Source: Pseudomonas proteolytica (GTDB lineage Bacteria > Pseudomonadota > Gammaproteobacteria > Pseudomonadales > Pseudomonadaceae). Taken from it: a DNA stretch of 64,000 nucleotides. Shown here piece after piece: positions 11,001 through 19,245 of the stretch; positions within the stretch are counted from its first letter, which is position 1; every line of letters begins with the position of its first letter. The stretch covers positions 1-64,000 of the forward strand of contig NZ_VFEV01000009.1 of NCBI RefSeq assembly GCF_007858275.1, read 5' to 3'. The notes below the pieces were generated by a model. The model saw only the letters and a list, made by a program, of their open reading frames with translations. It was not told the DNA's origin and did no database searches. The position numbers and the translations under genes are program-made.

Positions 11001-14000
11001 CAAGCCCCGCCACAGGCGAGGGTGCCCGGCAAACATTTCGGGCGGCACGTTACGCAGCGGCGTGCCTGTGAAGTCCACAAACTCCAAGTGCTCAAGTGCC
11101 AGTAGCCCTTGAGGCCAGGCAGACAGCGTGCCGGATACGCTCAAGCGGCGTAATGAGGTCAGGCCACTGAGGTCCAGGGCCGGCAAGCTACCGACCAGGG
11201 ACAGTTGCTGGAGGCCGGTCATGCGCTCAAGGGGCTGTAGCGCTTGCGGGGTGTAGGTCAGTTCCGGGCCAGTGATCGACACGGCCGTGAGGCCTGAAAC
11301 GTGCGCCAGGCGCTGGGTCACGGCCCCGAGTTGCTCGGGGCTCACGTACAACTCCAATTGCTGCACACGGGGAAACGGTCGCAGTAGTTGTGTTGGCTCT
11401 TCGGCCAGCAAGCGCGCCCCCGACAAGTTCAGGGTCTGCACATGGGAAAAGTCCGCCTCCCACTCAGGCAGCACCTGATCCGCGCGCAGATTCAATGTGG
11501 CGTGGGGAGCGCGTTCCCGATCCAGGCCCTGGCGCCAACAGTCAATGACATCGTTCACGGCGGGCAGGCGCGACGCATCATCCCCTGCCCATTGCTCCAG
11601 CGTCGCGCGCAAGGTCGTCAATTCGCGCTGGCGGTTGGCAAACAACAGGGCGATTTTCCGCTCGCTTTCGCCGTCGAGTCGGCGGGTCTCGATGAACTCC
11701 AGGACCTCATCGTCCGCCAAGTTCGGGTAGACACCCCGAGCCAGGACAATCAAATACTCATCCATGCCCAGCAGCGGGCCGCGACCGGACAACGCATAGC
11801 CCAGGCGCCCGCGCTGCAGGCGTAGCGAAGGCCGGGACCTGGGGGCGCGCAGCTTCAGAAGCTGCTCGGCGACGATCTGCCGATGCGCCCTGGCATAAGT
11901 CGCCAACAGCGTCTGCAAATCCGTGCCCTGCCCCGTCAGCGCCAACGCCTGGCGGGTGTCATCGGGCAGCGCAGCAAGGATCGACGGGAACAAGTTACGC
12001 CCTGGGGCGTCGGCGCTATTGAGCACGTTGCCTGCGGCATCAAAGGCCTGGAATTGATCGCCGTGCTTGACTAGGTAGCGGCGCACGGCGGCGTCGGCAT
12101 CCCCGATGCTGTCCACCAGGGGCCCGCGATGACTGTCCAGGCGCAGCTCAAGACGCAGGCCCTGGGGCCAACCCGGCAGGCGCTCCAGGCCATGCAAGGC
12201 CAAGCGGTCGCTGTCAGGGCTGGCAAGCCGATCGCGATGCAGCCCACTGATCGCACGGCTCACCCGGCCTTGTTGCACCGCGGTACGGGCCAGGTGATCA
12301 AGACGGGCACTGACCCGGGCGTGGTGGTGCAGGTTGGTCAGTTCCTGCGGGCTGGCGTGGTTCAGCACCTCACTGCGGGCGCGGTGGGACAGCGAGGGAA
12401 ACCGGCGCGCCAGTAACCCTGTATCGGCGGGGGGCGGCCCCTTGGCGCGCAGCAGGGCGTCAAACAGCGCCTGTTGCCTGTGCAGGGCATGCTCGGCGAG
12501 GCGCTCATTGAAGCGCTGCGCCCTGGTCAGCTCGCCTGTATTTGACCCAGTGCCTAGCAAAGCGGCCGTTTCCTGCTCGTCCAGGCCCGCCAACACCGCT
12601 TGGGCGAGCCTGCCTTGCAGCAGGTCGGCACGGGTGATTTTCAGGGTGGGCCGAAGGTCGTCGGCTGACGCCGGACTGCCATAACGCACAGAGCGGCCAG
12701 TGGGCTTCGGCGCAGTGACGGTGGGGCCGCCCCACTCATCGCTCAGGGGCACGCCATGTAGGTTTCGACGATCAGGCGTGCCGAGCAGGTAACGCGCCTG
12801 TGCTTCGCCCAAATCTGACAACGACTGCCGCTCTTCAACGGCAGGAAGATCTACAGCAGCCTGTTCAAACACTTCCACCACCCGCCCCCGTGGCCAGCCG
12901 CGCATTTCAAGCGCAAGGGGCACGGCGTAGGTATCGCGGCTGTCCAACCCGTCGCCACGGCGCAGCCGGCCAATCAGCGCTTCGACCTCCTGATCGACCT
13001 GGAACTGCTCCAGGGTATCGGCCAGCGCCGCAGGTACTGGCAAACCATCCATGTGTACCTTGCGCAACACGTCGTCATCAACGCCGCTGACCTCGCCAAT
13101 AACCCTCAAGGTCTCATCCGCGAAGCTATCAGTGATGTGCCCCAGGCGCCGCAGCAAGGTCAGGCGGTCCCACGCCAGGGGCGACTCATGACGATGGCGC
13201 CAGGCGCCCAGCCCGTTGTGTTCGAGGACCGGCTGATAGGCCATGGGGTCATGGGGATGTTGGATGCGCCATTTTTTCAGCAGCGGGTCAAAGGCCTTCT
13301 CGTACACGCCGTTATCGATACGCACGTAATGCCGGTTGCCGATCGTGTATTGCCCCAAGGCATTGGGCGTGCTCCCGGCAACAAGGCTGTCGGCCTGCTT
13401 GTAGGGGGCCAGGTCAGGTTTCCACAGGCGTACCTTGGCGTTGGGTAACTGCACCGGCACCAGGCCCTCGATTACCGGCTCAGGCCTGAGCCGACTCAAA
13501 GCGGCACCACCCGCCGCCGTCAGCCCGATCAAGGCCAGGTTTTGCGCCAGATCGATGATATGCGCCTTGGCGGCCTTGCGGTCGCCTTCACTCCACTCCT
13601 GCGCGGCCTCGATCACCTCGCTCAACAGTTGCTCGACCATCACCGCCATCATGACCTCCCCCAGCACCGGCACGAACCCCGCAATTGTGCTGAGCCCGAA
13701 CAGCCCCACATTCAGCAGCATCGCCAGTTTACGTTTGCGCACTCTGGCATCGACATCGGCCGTGGGCACCGCACGACTGGCTGCATCAGCGATGCATTTT
13801 TGCCGGTGCTGTTCATACAAATAGCTCCACAGATCGACCTTGTCGCTGCCATGCACCTGGCCTTTTAACGCCAGCGCTATAGGTGCCAGATGAGGCTGCG
13901 GGTTCGGGACCTGCGGCGCTAACGGCATGGCCGGCAGATTGTTCACGGTGAATGGCGTCAGCTTGCTGATCAGTTCGTATGTCTGCCCAAGACCAGCAAA

Positions 14001-15140
14001 GTTAGAACCGATTTTTTCCAGCAAGGTCGCATCGGCAGCATCCTCGGTGAACTCGCTGAAATAGTGAGGGCGATCGGCGTCGTCAACGAACTGACTGAAG
14101 AACCGTTGGTAATCCGTCGGACGGGTCACGCGGGTTGACGCCGAGCCCGGCGTGATCAGGCGCTGTGTGAGGGTTTCCAGCATCTGCGCGAGGGAGGCGT
14201 AGCGCTTGAGCGGGGTATAGGGGTCGTGGGGGATGTACAAGATAGGGAAATGGGCGCGGGCCTGATCGAAAGCCAGAAACAACACGCACCCAGTCATGCG
14301 CAGCTTCATCAGGCCCAGGTCGCAGATCCATACCGGTTGGCCGCCACTGCGCGGTGAACGCTCGCCATCGATCACCGACAGCAGCATGTTGTAGTCGTCG
14401 TGGGTTATGTCCTCGCCCACCAGGGCCAGTTCGGCGGCCGCCCTCATCGCCGTCTTTTGACTGGCAATGAACTGTTGGCGCAGGGTTGTCTCGACTGCGG
14501 CATCGCTGGGGTTGAAGAATTTACTGATGTAACTGCGGTACTGGCCACCGAGGTCCAGGGTCCGGCACATGGTCATGAACTGATGGACTTCAAGGCCTCG
14601 CATGCGCAACGGCAACAAGGAATGTTGGGGTGATACACCACGCGTCGGTACTTGCCACTTGAAACCCGATGACGGGTGAAACGCGCCCTGCTCGCACTCG
14701 GCTTCCTCAAAGTTATGCAGCGCCGCTTGCAGCAGTTCCAGTTTCAGAAAGTCATAGGCCAGCGTGTTCACGTTGAAGTGAGTCACTTGCAGTGATTTGC
14801 GCAGGCTCAGCCAGGTTTCGATCCGCGGGGCCAGCGTCACGCCGAACTGGTCTTTGAGGGCGTTGACCAGCAGCGGCCGGGCAAAGGTCTCTATGTCCTG
14901 CAGGGCTGACATCGTCTTGTCCAGGGCAGTCTGCGCGGTGAAGCTGGCGACAATGCAGTCGCGCACTCGCTGGCGTTGCTCGGGGGGCGCGCGCCGGTAG
15001 GCGGGCGGCACAGGCGCATCGCTGCGCTTGAGTGCCTCGCGGCGTGGGGAGCTGGCGTCGATCAGCCATTGCGGCGTACGTGTCTTCAACAACCGCCCGT
15101 GGATGCTGGGGGTCGGGGGCAATACAGGAGAGTCGGTCAT
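8031..15140 (-). CDS. giant DUF6543/LRR protein with C-terminal NEL E3 ubiquitin ligase domain
   Basis: 2369 residues from the ATG at 15140, chosen over an upstream in-frame start because a TGGAG site lies at proper distance. Order: N-terminal dermonecrotic-toxin-like region (DUF6543 type, about 1-1150) with hydrophobic helices near 470-505 and 527-553; three modules, each a helical segment with a (C/S)WR motif (about 1200, 1494 and 1840) followed by leucine-rich repeats (about 1220-1393, 1503-1703 and 1853-2043); then a NEL domain (about 2080-2369) with the catalytic Cys-x-Asp as Cys2175-Gly-Asp. NEL enzymes (IpaH, SspH, SlrP) ubiquitinate host proteins after type III secretion. No signal peptide, chaperone or secretion genes are nearby, so delivery and target are unknown. 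Domain calls are by eye; the ligase assignment is firm, the toxin role is inferred. Confidence 0.88.
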   Translation of the reverse strand: MTDSPVLPPTPSIHGRLLKTRTPQWLIDASSPRREALKRSDAPVPPAYRRAPPEQRQRVRDCIVASFTAQTALDKTMSALQDIETFARPLLVNALKDQFGVTLAPRIETWLSLRKSLQVTHFNVNTLAYDFLKLELLQAALHNFEEAECEQGAFHPSSGFKWQVPTRGVSPQHSLLPLRMRGLEVHQFMTMCRTLDLGGQYRSYISKFFNPSDAAVETTLRQQFIASQKTAMRAAAELALVGEDITHDDYNMLLSVIDGERSPRSGGQPVWICDLGLMKLRMTGCVLFLAFDQARAHFPILYIPHDPYTPLKRYASLAQMLETLTQRLITPGSASTRVTRPTDYQRFFSQFVDDADRPHYFSEFTEDAADATLLEKIGSNFAGLGQTYELISKLTPFTVNNLPAMPLAPQVPNPQPHLAPIALALKGQVHGSDKVDLWSYLYEQHRQKCIADAASRAVPTADVDARVRKRKLAMLLNVGLFGLSTIAGFVPVLGEVMMAVMVEQLLSEVIEAAQEWSEGDRKAAKAHIIDLAQNLALIGLTAAGGAALSRLRPEPVIEGLVPVQLPNAKVRLWKPDLAPYKQADSLVAGSTPNALGQYTIGNRHYVRIDNGVYEKAFDPLLKKWRIQHPHDPMAYQPVLEHNGLGAWRHRHESPLAWDRLTLLRRLGHITDSFADETLRVIGEVSGVDDDVLRKVHMDGLPVPAALADTLEQFQVDQEVEALIGRLRRGDGLDSRDTYAVPLALEMRGWPRGRVVEVFEQAAVDLPAVEERQSLSDLGEAQARYLLGTPDRRNLHGVPLSDEWGGPTVTAPKPTGRSVRYGSPASADDLRPTLKITRADLLQGRLAQAVLAGLDEQETAALLGTGSNTGELTRAQRFNERLAEHALHRQQALFDALLRAKGPPPADTGLLARRFPSLSHRARSEVLNHASPQELTNLHHHARVSARLDHLARTAVQQGRVSRAISGLHRDRLASPDSDRLALHGLERLPGWPQGLRLELRLDSHRGPLVDSIGDADAAVRRYLVKHGDQFQAFDAAGNVLNSADAPGRNLFPSILAALPDDTRQALALTGQGTDLQTLLATYARAHRQIVAEQLLKLRAPRSRPSLRLQRGRLGYALSGRGPLLGMDEYLIVLARGVYPNLADDEVLEFIETRRLDGESERKIALLFANRQRELTTLRATLEQWAGDDASRLPAVNDVIDCWRQGLDRERAPHATLNLRADQVLPEWEADFSHVQTLNLSGARLLAEEPTQLLRPFPRVQQLELYVSPEQLGAVTQRLAHVSGLTAVSITGPELTYTPQALQPLERMTGLQQLSLVGSLPALDLSGLTSLRRLSVSGTLSAWPQGLLALEHLEFVDFTGTPLRNVPPEMFAGHPRLWRGLHVNWSEYEAQDFMRVYEHLHDNPAHLVDEQRLVQTYCEGALSGLKDGDQGFADKVLAGFRAQDLSARQRLDRVNALRKEYRELFEVLEQWSDHESSVGRVEVERQVATEKILDCWRHGLQPRLVTDGELPAMGAHLDLSGARLVDLPRLPAPGFSHVRSLDLSDIGVSLEGINGWIGQFAQLDTLSLARNNLAELPSVLAQCPSLRHLDLSHNWLVVSPAIQAQVSQLTGLVSLRLPYNPIRSLDISALHDLHTLDLSHSALDEWPQGVLELPSLQRLDLSYSAVTGIPEAALSGHDPLLLNTHLRGCRLDMATRAEARLFARRHPATRLENPLGIPRDLLAQGLTGGKPEYFPEDALRRPELLVALPTASAADAVQLAPSARLQRLAPALDDLQAAARIDELHSHGLDAQQVHARLDEWEAQYAQWVSLLNDWMDVHGYLDGSWVSALDRRRAADRLLESWRHTLRATPPAPGLDGVQLLDFSQLSLGDLPTLPDYFAHVSELNLSRIRLTAQGSNGFLRAFTHVRKLTLSHNGLRGIPDAIAEFRGLRHLDMASNELQTTEPLSALGELEWLDLSENLLTEVELGGLARLNTLYLQHNLLDDWPMAVLELRHLRSLNLQDNWIENLPEAALALQYRQLLAGTSLSGNRLEQAACERLQVYLTQTGSGLGFSTEQLDAMIRSYQERDELAAFDSPDYSLNHPDIETPQEQKARWFGGVAPYSSKHRLWQQLFAQEGSGDFFFTLSQLRNTEDFLETPADLTQRVWALLEAMDKKPSLRRDLFARATALMPEVTCGDGRILMFNELETRALEFDALTLAEKGQDGATLLKFARSMLRLEAVEEIAQATIESREDIDPAEIRLALRIGLAQRLELPRQPLSMLYSELSEVTTADLDSAFAAVLERECTSTFEEKLVGLEYWLNYLKQKYAADFSALAQEVEQKAEALEERYPDNGSDYLRDYAALGTWSKEQRTALAIRLTRQERQALNL

Positions 15141-15272
15141 GGTGCGGCTCCAGGAAAAGCCACAGCACACCACGCTCACTGGAAAGCGCGGCGGTAACTA
15201 CGTCTGCACATTCCCGGGGGGTTGGCTATTCTCTGTGGAGTCGCCCACGTACCCACCCCAGCAGGAGGACTT

Positions 15273-15488
15273 ATGGATGCTCCCGACAACAAACCGCCGA
15301 CCTTCTGGCAGATGCTGCACAGCGTGATGGCCGCCGCGTTCGGCGTACAGAGCGGGAAAAACCGCGCCCGGGACTTTACCCATGGCAAGCCCAGTCATTT
15401 TGTGGTGCTGGGGATTGTGTTTACCGTGCTGTTTGCCCTGACCCTGTTTGCCATCGTCAAGCTGGTGGTGCATCTGGCCGGGGTCTAG
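15273..15488 (+). CDS. DUF2970 family small membrane protein
   Basis: 71 residues. The start at 15273 has a perfect AGGAGG five bases upstream, so the longer open frame beginning at 15222 is rejected. An amphipathic N-terminal half (FWQMLHSVMAAAFGVQSGKN) is followed by one transmembrane helix at about residues 43-66. This is the DUF2970 pattern, a conserved proteobacterial family without known function. It is divergent from the NEL gene (132 bases between starts) and convergent with the next gene, whose stop lies four bases away. Confidence 0.85.
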   Translation: MDAPDNKPPTFWQMLHSVMAAAFGVQSGKNRARDFTHGKPSHFVVLGIVFTVLFALTLFAIVKLVVHLAGV

Positions 15489-15492
15489 GGGT

Positions 15493-16572
15493 TCAGTGCA
15501 GCACGCTCTGCATGCTGAAGGGATACTGATAGGCCGCAGGCTTGCCCTGGGCCGACAGCGCGCGAAAGTCCACGCCCTCGCCCTCGCGGCCCGCCCTGTC
15601 GAGCAAGCGTTGAGCCTGTGGCTCGGCGATCACCTGAAACAGCTTCACCTGGCGCTCGCGCCCGCCATGGCGCTGGATATCCACGCCCCGTGCATCATCA
15701 TGCAGCAGCACCATCGCCCAGCCACCGACCGTGAAATGCCCGGCGACCAGGGCGCTGAGCTGCCCGTCGAGCCGCGCTCGCAGGACGTCGGGCGAGCTGT
15801 TGACCGCGCTGAACAATACGTCCTTGCCGGGCGTGCGCCCACTGGCCTTGAGCGCCTGCATTGCGCCCAGGGCCATTTCATCATTGGCCGACCAGACGAG
15901 CGCGGTGCGCGGGTAGCGCTTGAACATTTGGATGGCCTGTTCAAACGCGCGCTCCCGCTTCCACTCGCCGTAGACCAGTTGGCGCAGATGCACTTGGGGG
16001 TGTTCGCGCAGGGCACGCTGCAGGCCCTGTTCACGCAGTTGCGCGGTGGGGGTGTTCTTCGCGCCGGAAAACGCCAGCACGTCGAGGGTCGTGCCCGCCG
16101 GGACCGGGCCGTATTGGCGCAATAACTCCGTGAACATCAGGTAGCCGCCCTCCTCGTCATTGGCGACCATGCTGCCCAGCAGGTTGGGGTATTTGCCCGC
16201 GTCGAGCAATTGCGCCTGGTCCGGCGTCAGGGCGTTGTTGACGATCAATAACTTGACCGTGCTGCCCTGGGCCATGCGCAGGATCTGCGGGGCAATGTAT
16301 TGCTCGTTGACCAGCACCAGGTAATCCGGGCGCTGCGGCCCCTGCAATGCTTCGCGGGCCTGCTGCAGGGTATTTTGCGGATCACGCTCTGAATAGCGCA
16401 CACGCAAATCCAGGCCGAGGTCCTTGGCCGCAGCCTGCATGAATTGCGCGTAACTGACCCAGAAGGCTTCAGTGGACATTCCAGGGTTGAGAAACACCAC
16501 TGACGTGGCATGGGCCATCGCCCCGAACGTCATTCCCACCCACCACACGCACCCGCAGAGAACCTTCAACAT
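15493..16572 (-). CDS. periplasmic sugar-binding-like protein (Peripla_BP_4 type), orphan
   Basis: 359 residues with a cleavable signal peptide (cut near AHA-TS, about residue 22). The mature part has the two-lobe periplasmic-binding fold of the ribose/AI-2 type: an early VVFLNPG strand, IVNNAL, a hinge-region VWSANDEMALGAMQALK segment and NSSPDVL. Such proteins deliver sugars to ABC importers or act as ligand sensors for membrane kinases and cyclases. No permease, ATPase or sensor gene adjoins it, so its partner is elsewhere or it acts as a sensor subunit; the ligand cannot be told from sequence. Start at 16572 is the first ATG of the frame. Confidence 0.8.
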   Translation of the reverse strand: MLKVLCGCVWWVGMTFGAMAHATSVVFLNPGMSTEAFWVSYAQFMQAAAKDLGLDLRVRYSERDPQNTLQQAREALQGPQRPDYLVLVNEQYIAPQILRMAQGSTVKLLIVNNALTPDQAQLLDAGKYPNLLGSMVANDEEGGYLMFTELLRQYGPVPAGTTLDVLAFSGAKNTPTAQLREQGLQRALREHPQVHLRQLVYGEWKRERAFEQAIQMFKRYPRTALVWSANDEMALGAMQALKASGRTPGKDVLFSAVNSSPDVLRARLDGQLSALVAGHFTVGGWAMVLLHDDARGVDIQRHGGRERQVKLFQVIAEPQAQRLLDRAGREGEGVDFRALSAQGKPAAYQYPFSMQSVLH

Positions 16573-16677
16573 TACAGCCCGAACCCCGGAAATTGACCGA
16601 TCATGATAATGGCAACGAGCCTTTTGATCTTGGCTATTTACCGGCAGATCGGACAGCTTCGCAGGGATCAGCGCCGG

Positions 16678-16791
16678 TTATTGATGGCTGACCCAGAACA
16701 CGGCGGTTGAAACCACCAGGATAATCAGAAACAGAATCGCCCAGGCGTCCACGGTACTGTCGGTTTTACGGGCTTTGATTGGATTGCTCAT
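16678..16791 (-). CDS. 37-residue single-pass membrane peptide
   Basis: Starts at the ATG at 16791, which has an AAGAGG ribosome site; the longer open frame from 16920 has no comparable site. Sequence features: a short basic, polar N-terminus (MSNPIKARKTDS) and one strongly hydrophobic helix (about residues 16-33) ending in a short tail. It is divergent from cysI with 233 bases between starts. I do not recognise a named family; small proteins like this are often left out of annotations. Supported by the ribosome site and the clean membrane helix only. Confidence 0.6.
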   Translation of the reverse strand: MSNPIKARKTDSTVDAWAILFLIILVVSTAVFWVSHQ

Positions 16792-16919
16792 CGCATCGCC
16801 TCTTGTCGGTTTTATAGGTGATTGCACTAAGACTCGACCACAGTAAAGTCGATGATTGCCCTTATGACAAATGGGGGTATCGCGATAAACGTTCTCATTA
16901 GTCGATTTGGTTCTTTGCA

Positions 16920-16925
16920 TATACT
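16920..16925 (+). promoter_or_regulatory. possible cysI promoter (-10)
   Basis: TATACT lies about 100 bases before the cysI ATG, without a good -35 hexamer, as expected for an activator-dependent (CysB-type) promoter. The predicted leader holds a very GC-rich self-complementary stretch (about 16962-17000). The activator is inferred from the pathway, not from a recognised operator. Confidence 0.35.
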
Positions 16926-17024
16926 AAAACATCACTTTTGCGCATAAACGCAAGCTGGTATCGTGCGCCGGCTCCGTTGGGAGTGCGCGGCCGTGCGCGC
17001 AGATTTGCCGAGAACAGGACCTAT

Positions 17025-18683
17025 ATGTACGTATACGACGAATACGATCAGCGCATCATCGAGGACCGCGTCAAGCAGTTCCGTGATCAGACCCGACGCT
17101 ATCTGGCAGGTGAACTGAGCGAAGAAGAGTTCCGCCCTCTGCGCCTGCAAAATGGCCTTTATGTTCAGCGCTTTGCGCCGATGCTGCGGGTGGCCGTGCC
17201 TTACGGCCAGTTGACCTCGCGTCAGACGCGCATGATGGCCAAGATCGCCCGTGACTTCGACAAGGGCTACGCCCACATCAGTACCCGCCAGAACGTACAG
17301 TTCAACTGGCCGGCCCTGGAAGACGTGCCAGACATCCTGGCTGAATTGGCCACCGTGCAGATGCACGCCATTCAGACCAGCGGTAACTGCTTGCGCAACG
17401 TGACCACCGACCAGTTCGCCGGTGTTGCCGCCGATGAAGTGATCGACCCGCGTCCGTGGTGCGAGATTGTTCGTCAGTGGACTACGTTCCACCCAGAATT
17501 TGCCTATCTGCCGCGCAAATTCAAGATCGCCATCAACGGCTCGACTTCCGACCGCGCCGCGATCGAAGTCCACGATATCGGCCTGGAGCCAGTGTACAAC
17601 GCCGCCGGCGAACTGGGCTTCCGCGTCCTGGTGGGTGGCGGCCTCGGTCGTACCCCGGTAGTTGGCGCGTTCATCAATGAATTCCTGCCCTGGCAAGACC
17701 TGTTGAGCTACCTCGACGCCATCCTGCGTGTGTACAACCGCTATGGCCGTCGTGACAACAAGTACAAGGCGCGCATCAAGATCCTGGTCAAGGCCCTCAC
17801 TCCAGAGGTATTTGCCCAGAAGGTCGACGCCGAGATGGAACACCTGCGCGGCGGCCAGACAACCCTGACCGAAGCCGAAGTGCATCGCGTGGCCAAGCAC
17901 TTCGTCGACCCGGACTACAAGGCCCTGGGCAACCAGGACGCCGAGTTGACCGCACTCGACCAGCAGCACCCCGGCTTTGCCCGCTGGCGGACCCGCAACA
18001 CCCTGGCGCACAAGCAGCCGGGCTATGTGGCGGTGACCTTGTCACTCAAGCCCACCGGCGTGGCGCCTGGTGATATCACCGACAAGCAACTGGACGCCGT
18101 CGCCGACCTGGCCGACCGCTACAGCTTTGGTCAACTGCGCACCTCCCACGAGCAGAACATCATCCTTGCGGACGTTGAGCAGAGCCAACTGTTCACCCTG
18201 TGGGGCGAACTGCGCGAAGGCGGTTTCGCTACGCCGAACATCGGCCTGTTGACCGATATCATCTGCTGCCCGGGCGGCGACTTCTGCTCCCTGGCCAACG
18301 CCAAGTCAATTCCCATTGCCGAGTCGATCCAACGCCGTTTCGACGACCTGGACTACCTGTTCGACATCGGCGAGCTGGACTTGAACATCTCTGGCTGCAT
18401 GAACGCCTGTGGTCACCACCACGTTGGCCATATCGGCATCCTGGGGGTGGACAAGAAAGGCGAAGAATTCTACCAAGTGTCCCTGGGTGGCAGCGCCAGC
18501 CGTGATGCGAGCCTGGGCAAGATCCTCGGCCCATCCTTCGCCCAGGAAGCCATGCCCGAGGTGATTGGCAAGCTGATCGACGTCTACGTCGAACAGCGCA
18601 CCGAAGATGAGCGCTTCATCGACACCTACCAGCGCATCGGCATTGACCTGTTCAAGGAGCGCGTCTATGCAGCGAATCATTAA
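17025..18683 (+). CDS. cysI: sulfite reductase hemoprotein CysI
   Basis: 552 residues from the ATG at 17025 (AGGA site 8 bases upstream; the frame is open further left but lacks a start with a ribosome site). Catalyses the six-electron reduction of sulfite to sulfide for cysteine synthesis. Two ferredoxin-like and two siroheme/4Fe-4S half-domains are evident. The cluster and siroheme ligands are Cys415-x5-Cys421 (CPGGDFC) and Cys458-x3-Cys462 (CMNAC). It overlaps the next gene by 17 bases, so the pair is translationally linked. In Pseudomonas this hemoprotein works without an adjacent cysJ flavoprotein, as here. Confidence 0.96.
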   Translation: MYVYDEYDQRIIEDRVKQFRDQTRRYLAGELSEEEFRPLRLQNGLYVQRFAPMLRVAVPYGQLTSRQTRMMAKIARDFDKGYAHISTRQNVQFNWPALEDVPDILAELATVQMHAIQTSGNCLRNVTTDQFAGVAADEVIDPRPWCEIVRQWTTFHPEFAYLPRKFKIAINGSTSDRAAIEVHDIGLEPVYNAAGELGFRVLVGGGLGRTPVVGAFINEFLPWQDLLSYLDAILRVYNRYGRRDNKYKARIKILVKALTPEVFAQKVDAEMEHLRGGQTTLTEAEVHRVAKHFVDPDYKALGNQDAELTALDQQHPGFARWRTRNTLAHKQPGYVAVTLSLKPTGVAPGDITDKQLDAVADLADRYSFGQLRTSHEQNIILADVEQSQLFTLWGELREGGFATPNIGLLTDIICCPGGDFCSLANAKSIPIAESIQRRFDDLDYLFDIGELDLNISGCMNACGHHHVGHIGILGVDKKGEEFYQVSLGGSASRDASLGKILGPSFAQEAMPEVIGKLIDVYVEQRTEDERFIDTYQRIGIDLFKERVYAANH

Positions 18684-19161
18684 GAACAACGAAGTCGTCG
18701 ACGAAACCTGGCACCTGCTGCCCAAGGACGCGACGTTCGATGGCATCTCCAACTGCGACGACCTGATCGTACCGTTGGCCCTGTGGCGTGAGCATGGCCA
18801 CGCCCTCAAGGCCCGCGACGGCGGCCTGGGTGTGTGGCTGGACGCCGATGAAGAAGCCGAAGAAATCGGTGATGACGTGCAGCACTTCCAGGTCATCGCG
18901 CTGAACTTCCCGGCCTTCACCGACGGGCGCAACTACTCCAACGCGCGCCTGCTGCGTGACCGCTATGGTTATAAAGGCGAACTGCGGGCGATTGGCGATG
19001 TGCTGCGCGACCAGCTGTTCTACCTGCACCGCTGCGGTTTCGATGCCTACGCCTTGCGCGCCGACAAAGACCCGTACGAAGCACTGGAAAGCCTCAAGGA
19101 CTTCTCGGTGACGTACCAGGCCGCAACCGACGAACCGCTGCCGCTGTTCCGTCGTCGCTAA
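18667..19161 (+). CDS. DUF934 protein, partner of CysI
   Basis: 164 residues; start at the ATG at 18667, inside the last codons of cysI, after the GGAGC ribosome site. It matches the DUF934 family (conserved DGRNYSNARLLRDRYGYKGELRAIGDVLRDQ region), almost always found right behind Pseudomonas-type cysI; it is proposed to help sulfite reduction, for example in electron transfer or assembly, but the biochemistry is not settled. No metal-binding motif is obvious. A strong terminator follows 19 bases after the stop. Confidence 0.9.
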   Translation: MQRIIKNNEVVDETWHLLPKDATFDGISNCDDLIVPLALWREHGHALKARDGGLGVWLDADEEAEEIGDDVQHFQVIALNFPAFTDGRNYSNARLLRDRYGYKGELRAIGDVLRDQLFYLHRCGFDAYALRADKDPYEALESLKDFSVTYQAATDEPLPLFRRR

Positions 19162-19180
19162 GCCCTGACGGGAAACAAAA

Positions 19181-19213
19181 AAACCGAAACCTGGCGTCGC
19201 AGGTTTCGGTTTT
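19181..19213. terminator. bidirectional terminator between the cysI operon and the FMN reductase gene
   Basis: Stem AAACCGAAACCTG / CAGGTTTCGGTTT with a 7-base loop, flanked by A- and T-runs on the two sides. It serves the convergent transcripts of the cysI-DUF934 operon (plus) and the reductase gene (minus). Confidence 0.9.
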
Positions 19214-19245
19214 TTTATGGGCTCCGAGAGGCGCCGTTGTGTACG

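Noticed and set aside
13053..13868. Open plus-strand frames inside the NEL gene
   Set aside because: Antisense to a well-supported gene; no recognisable domain or start site.
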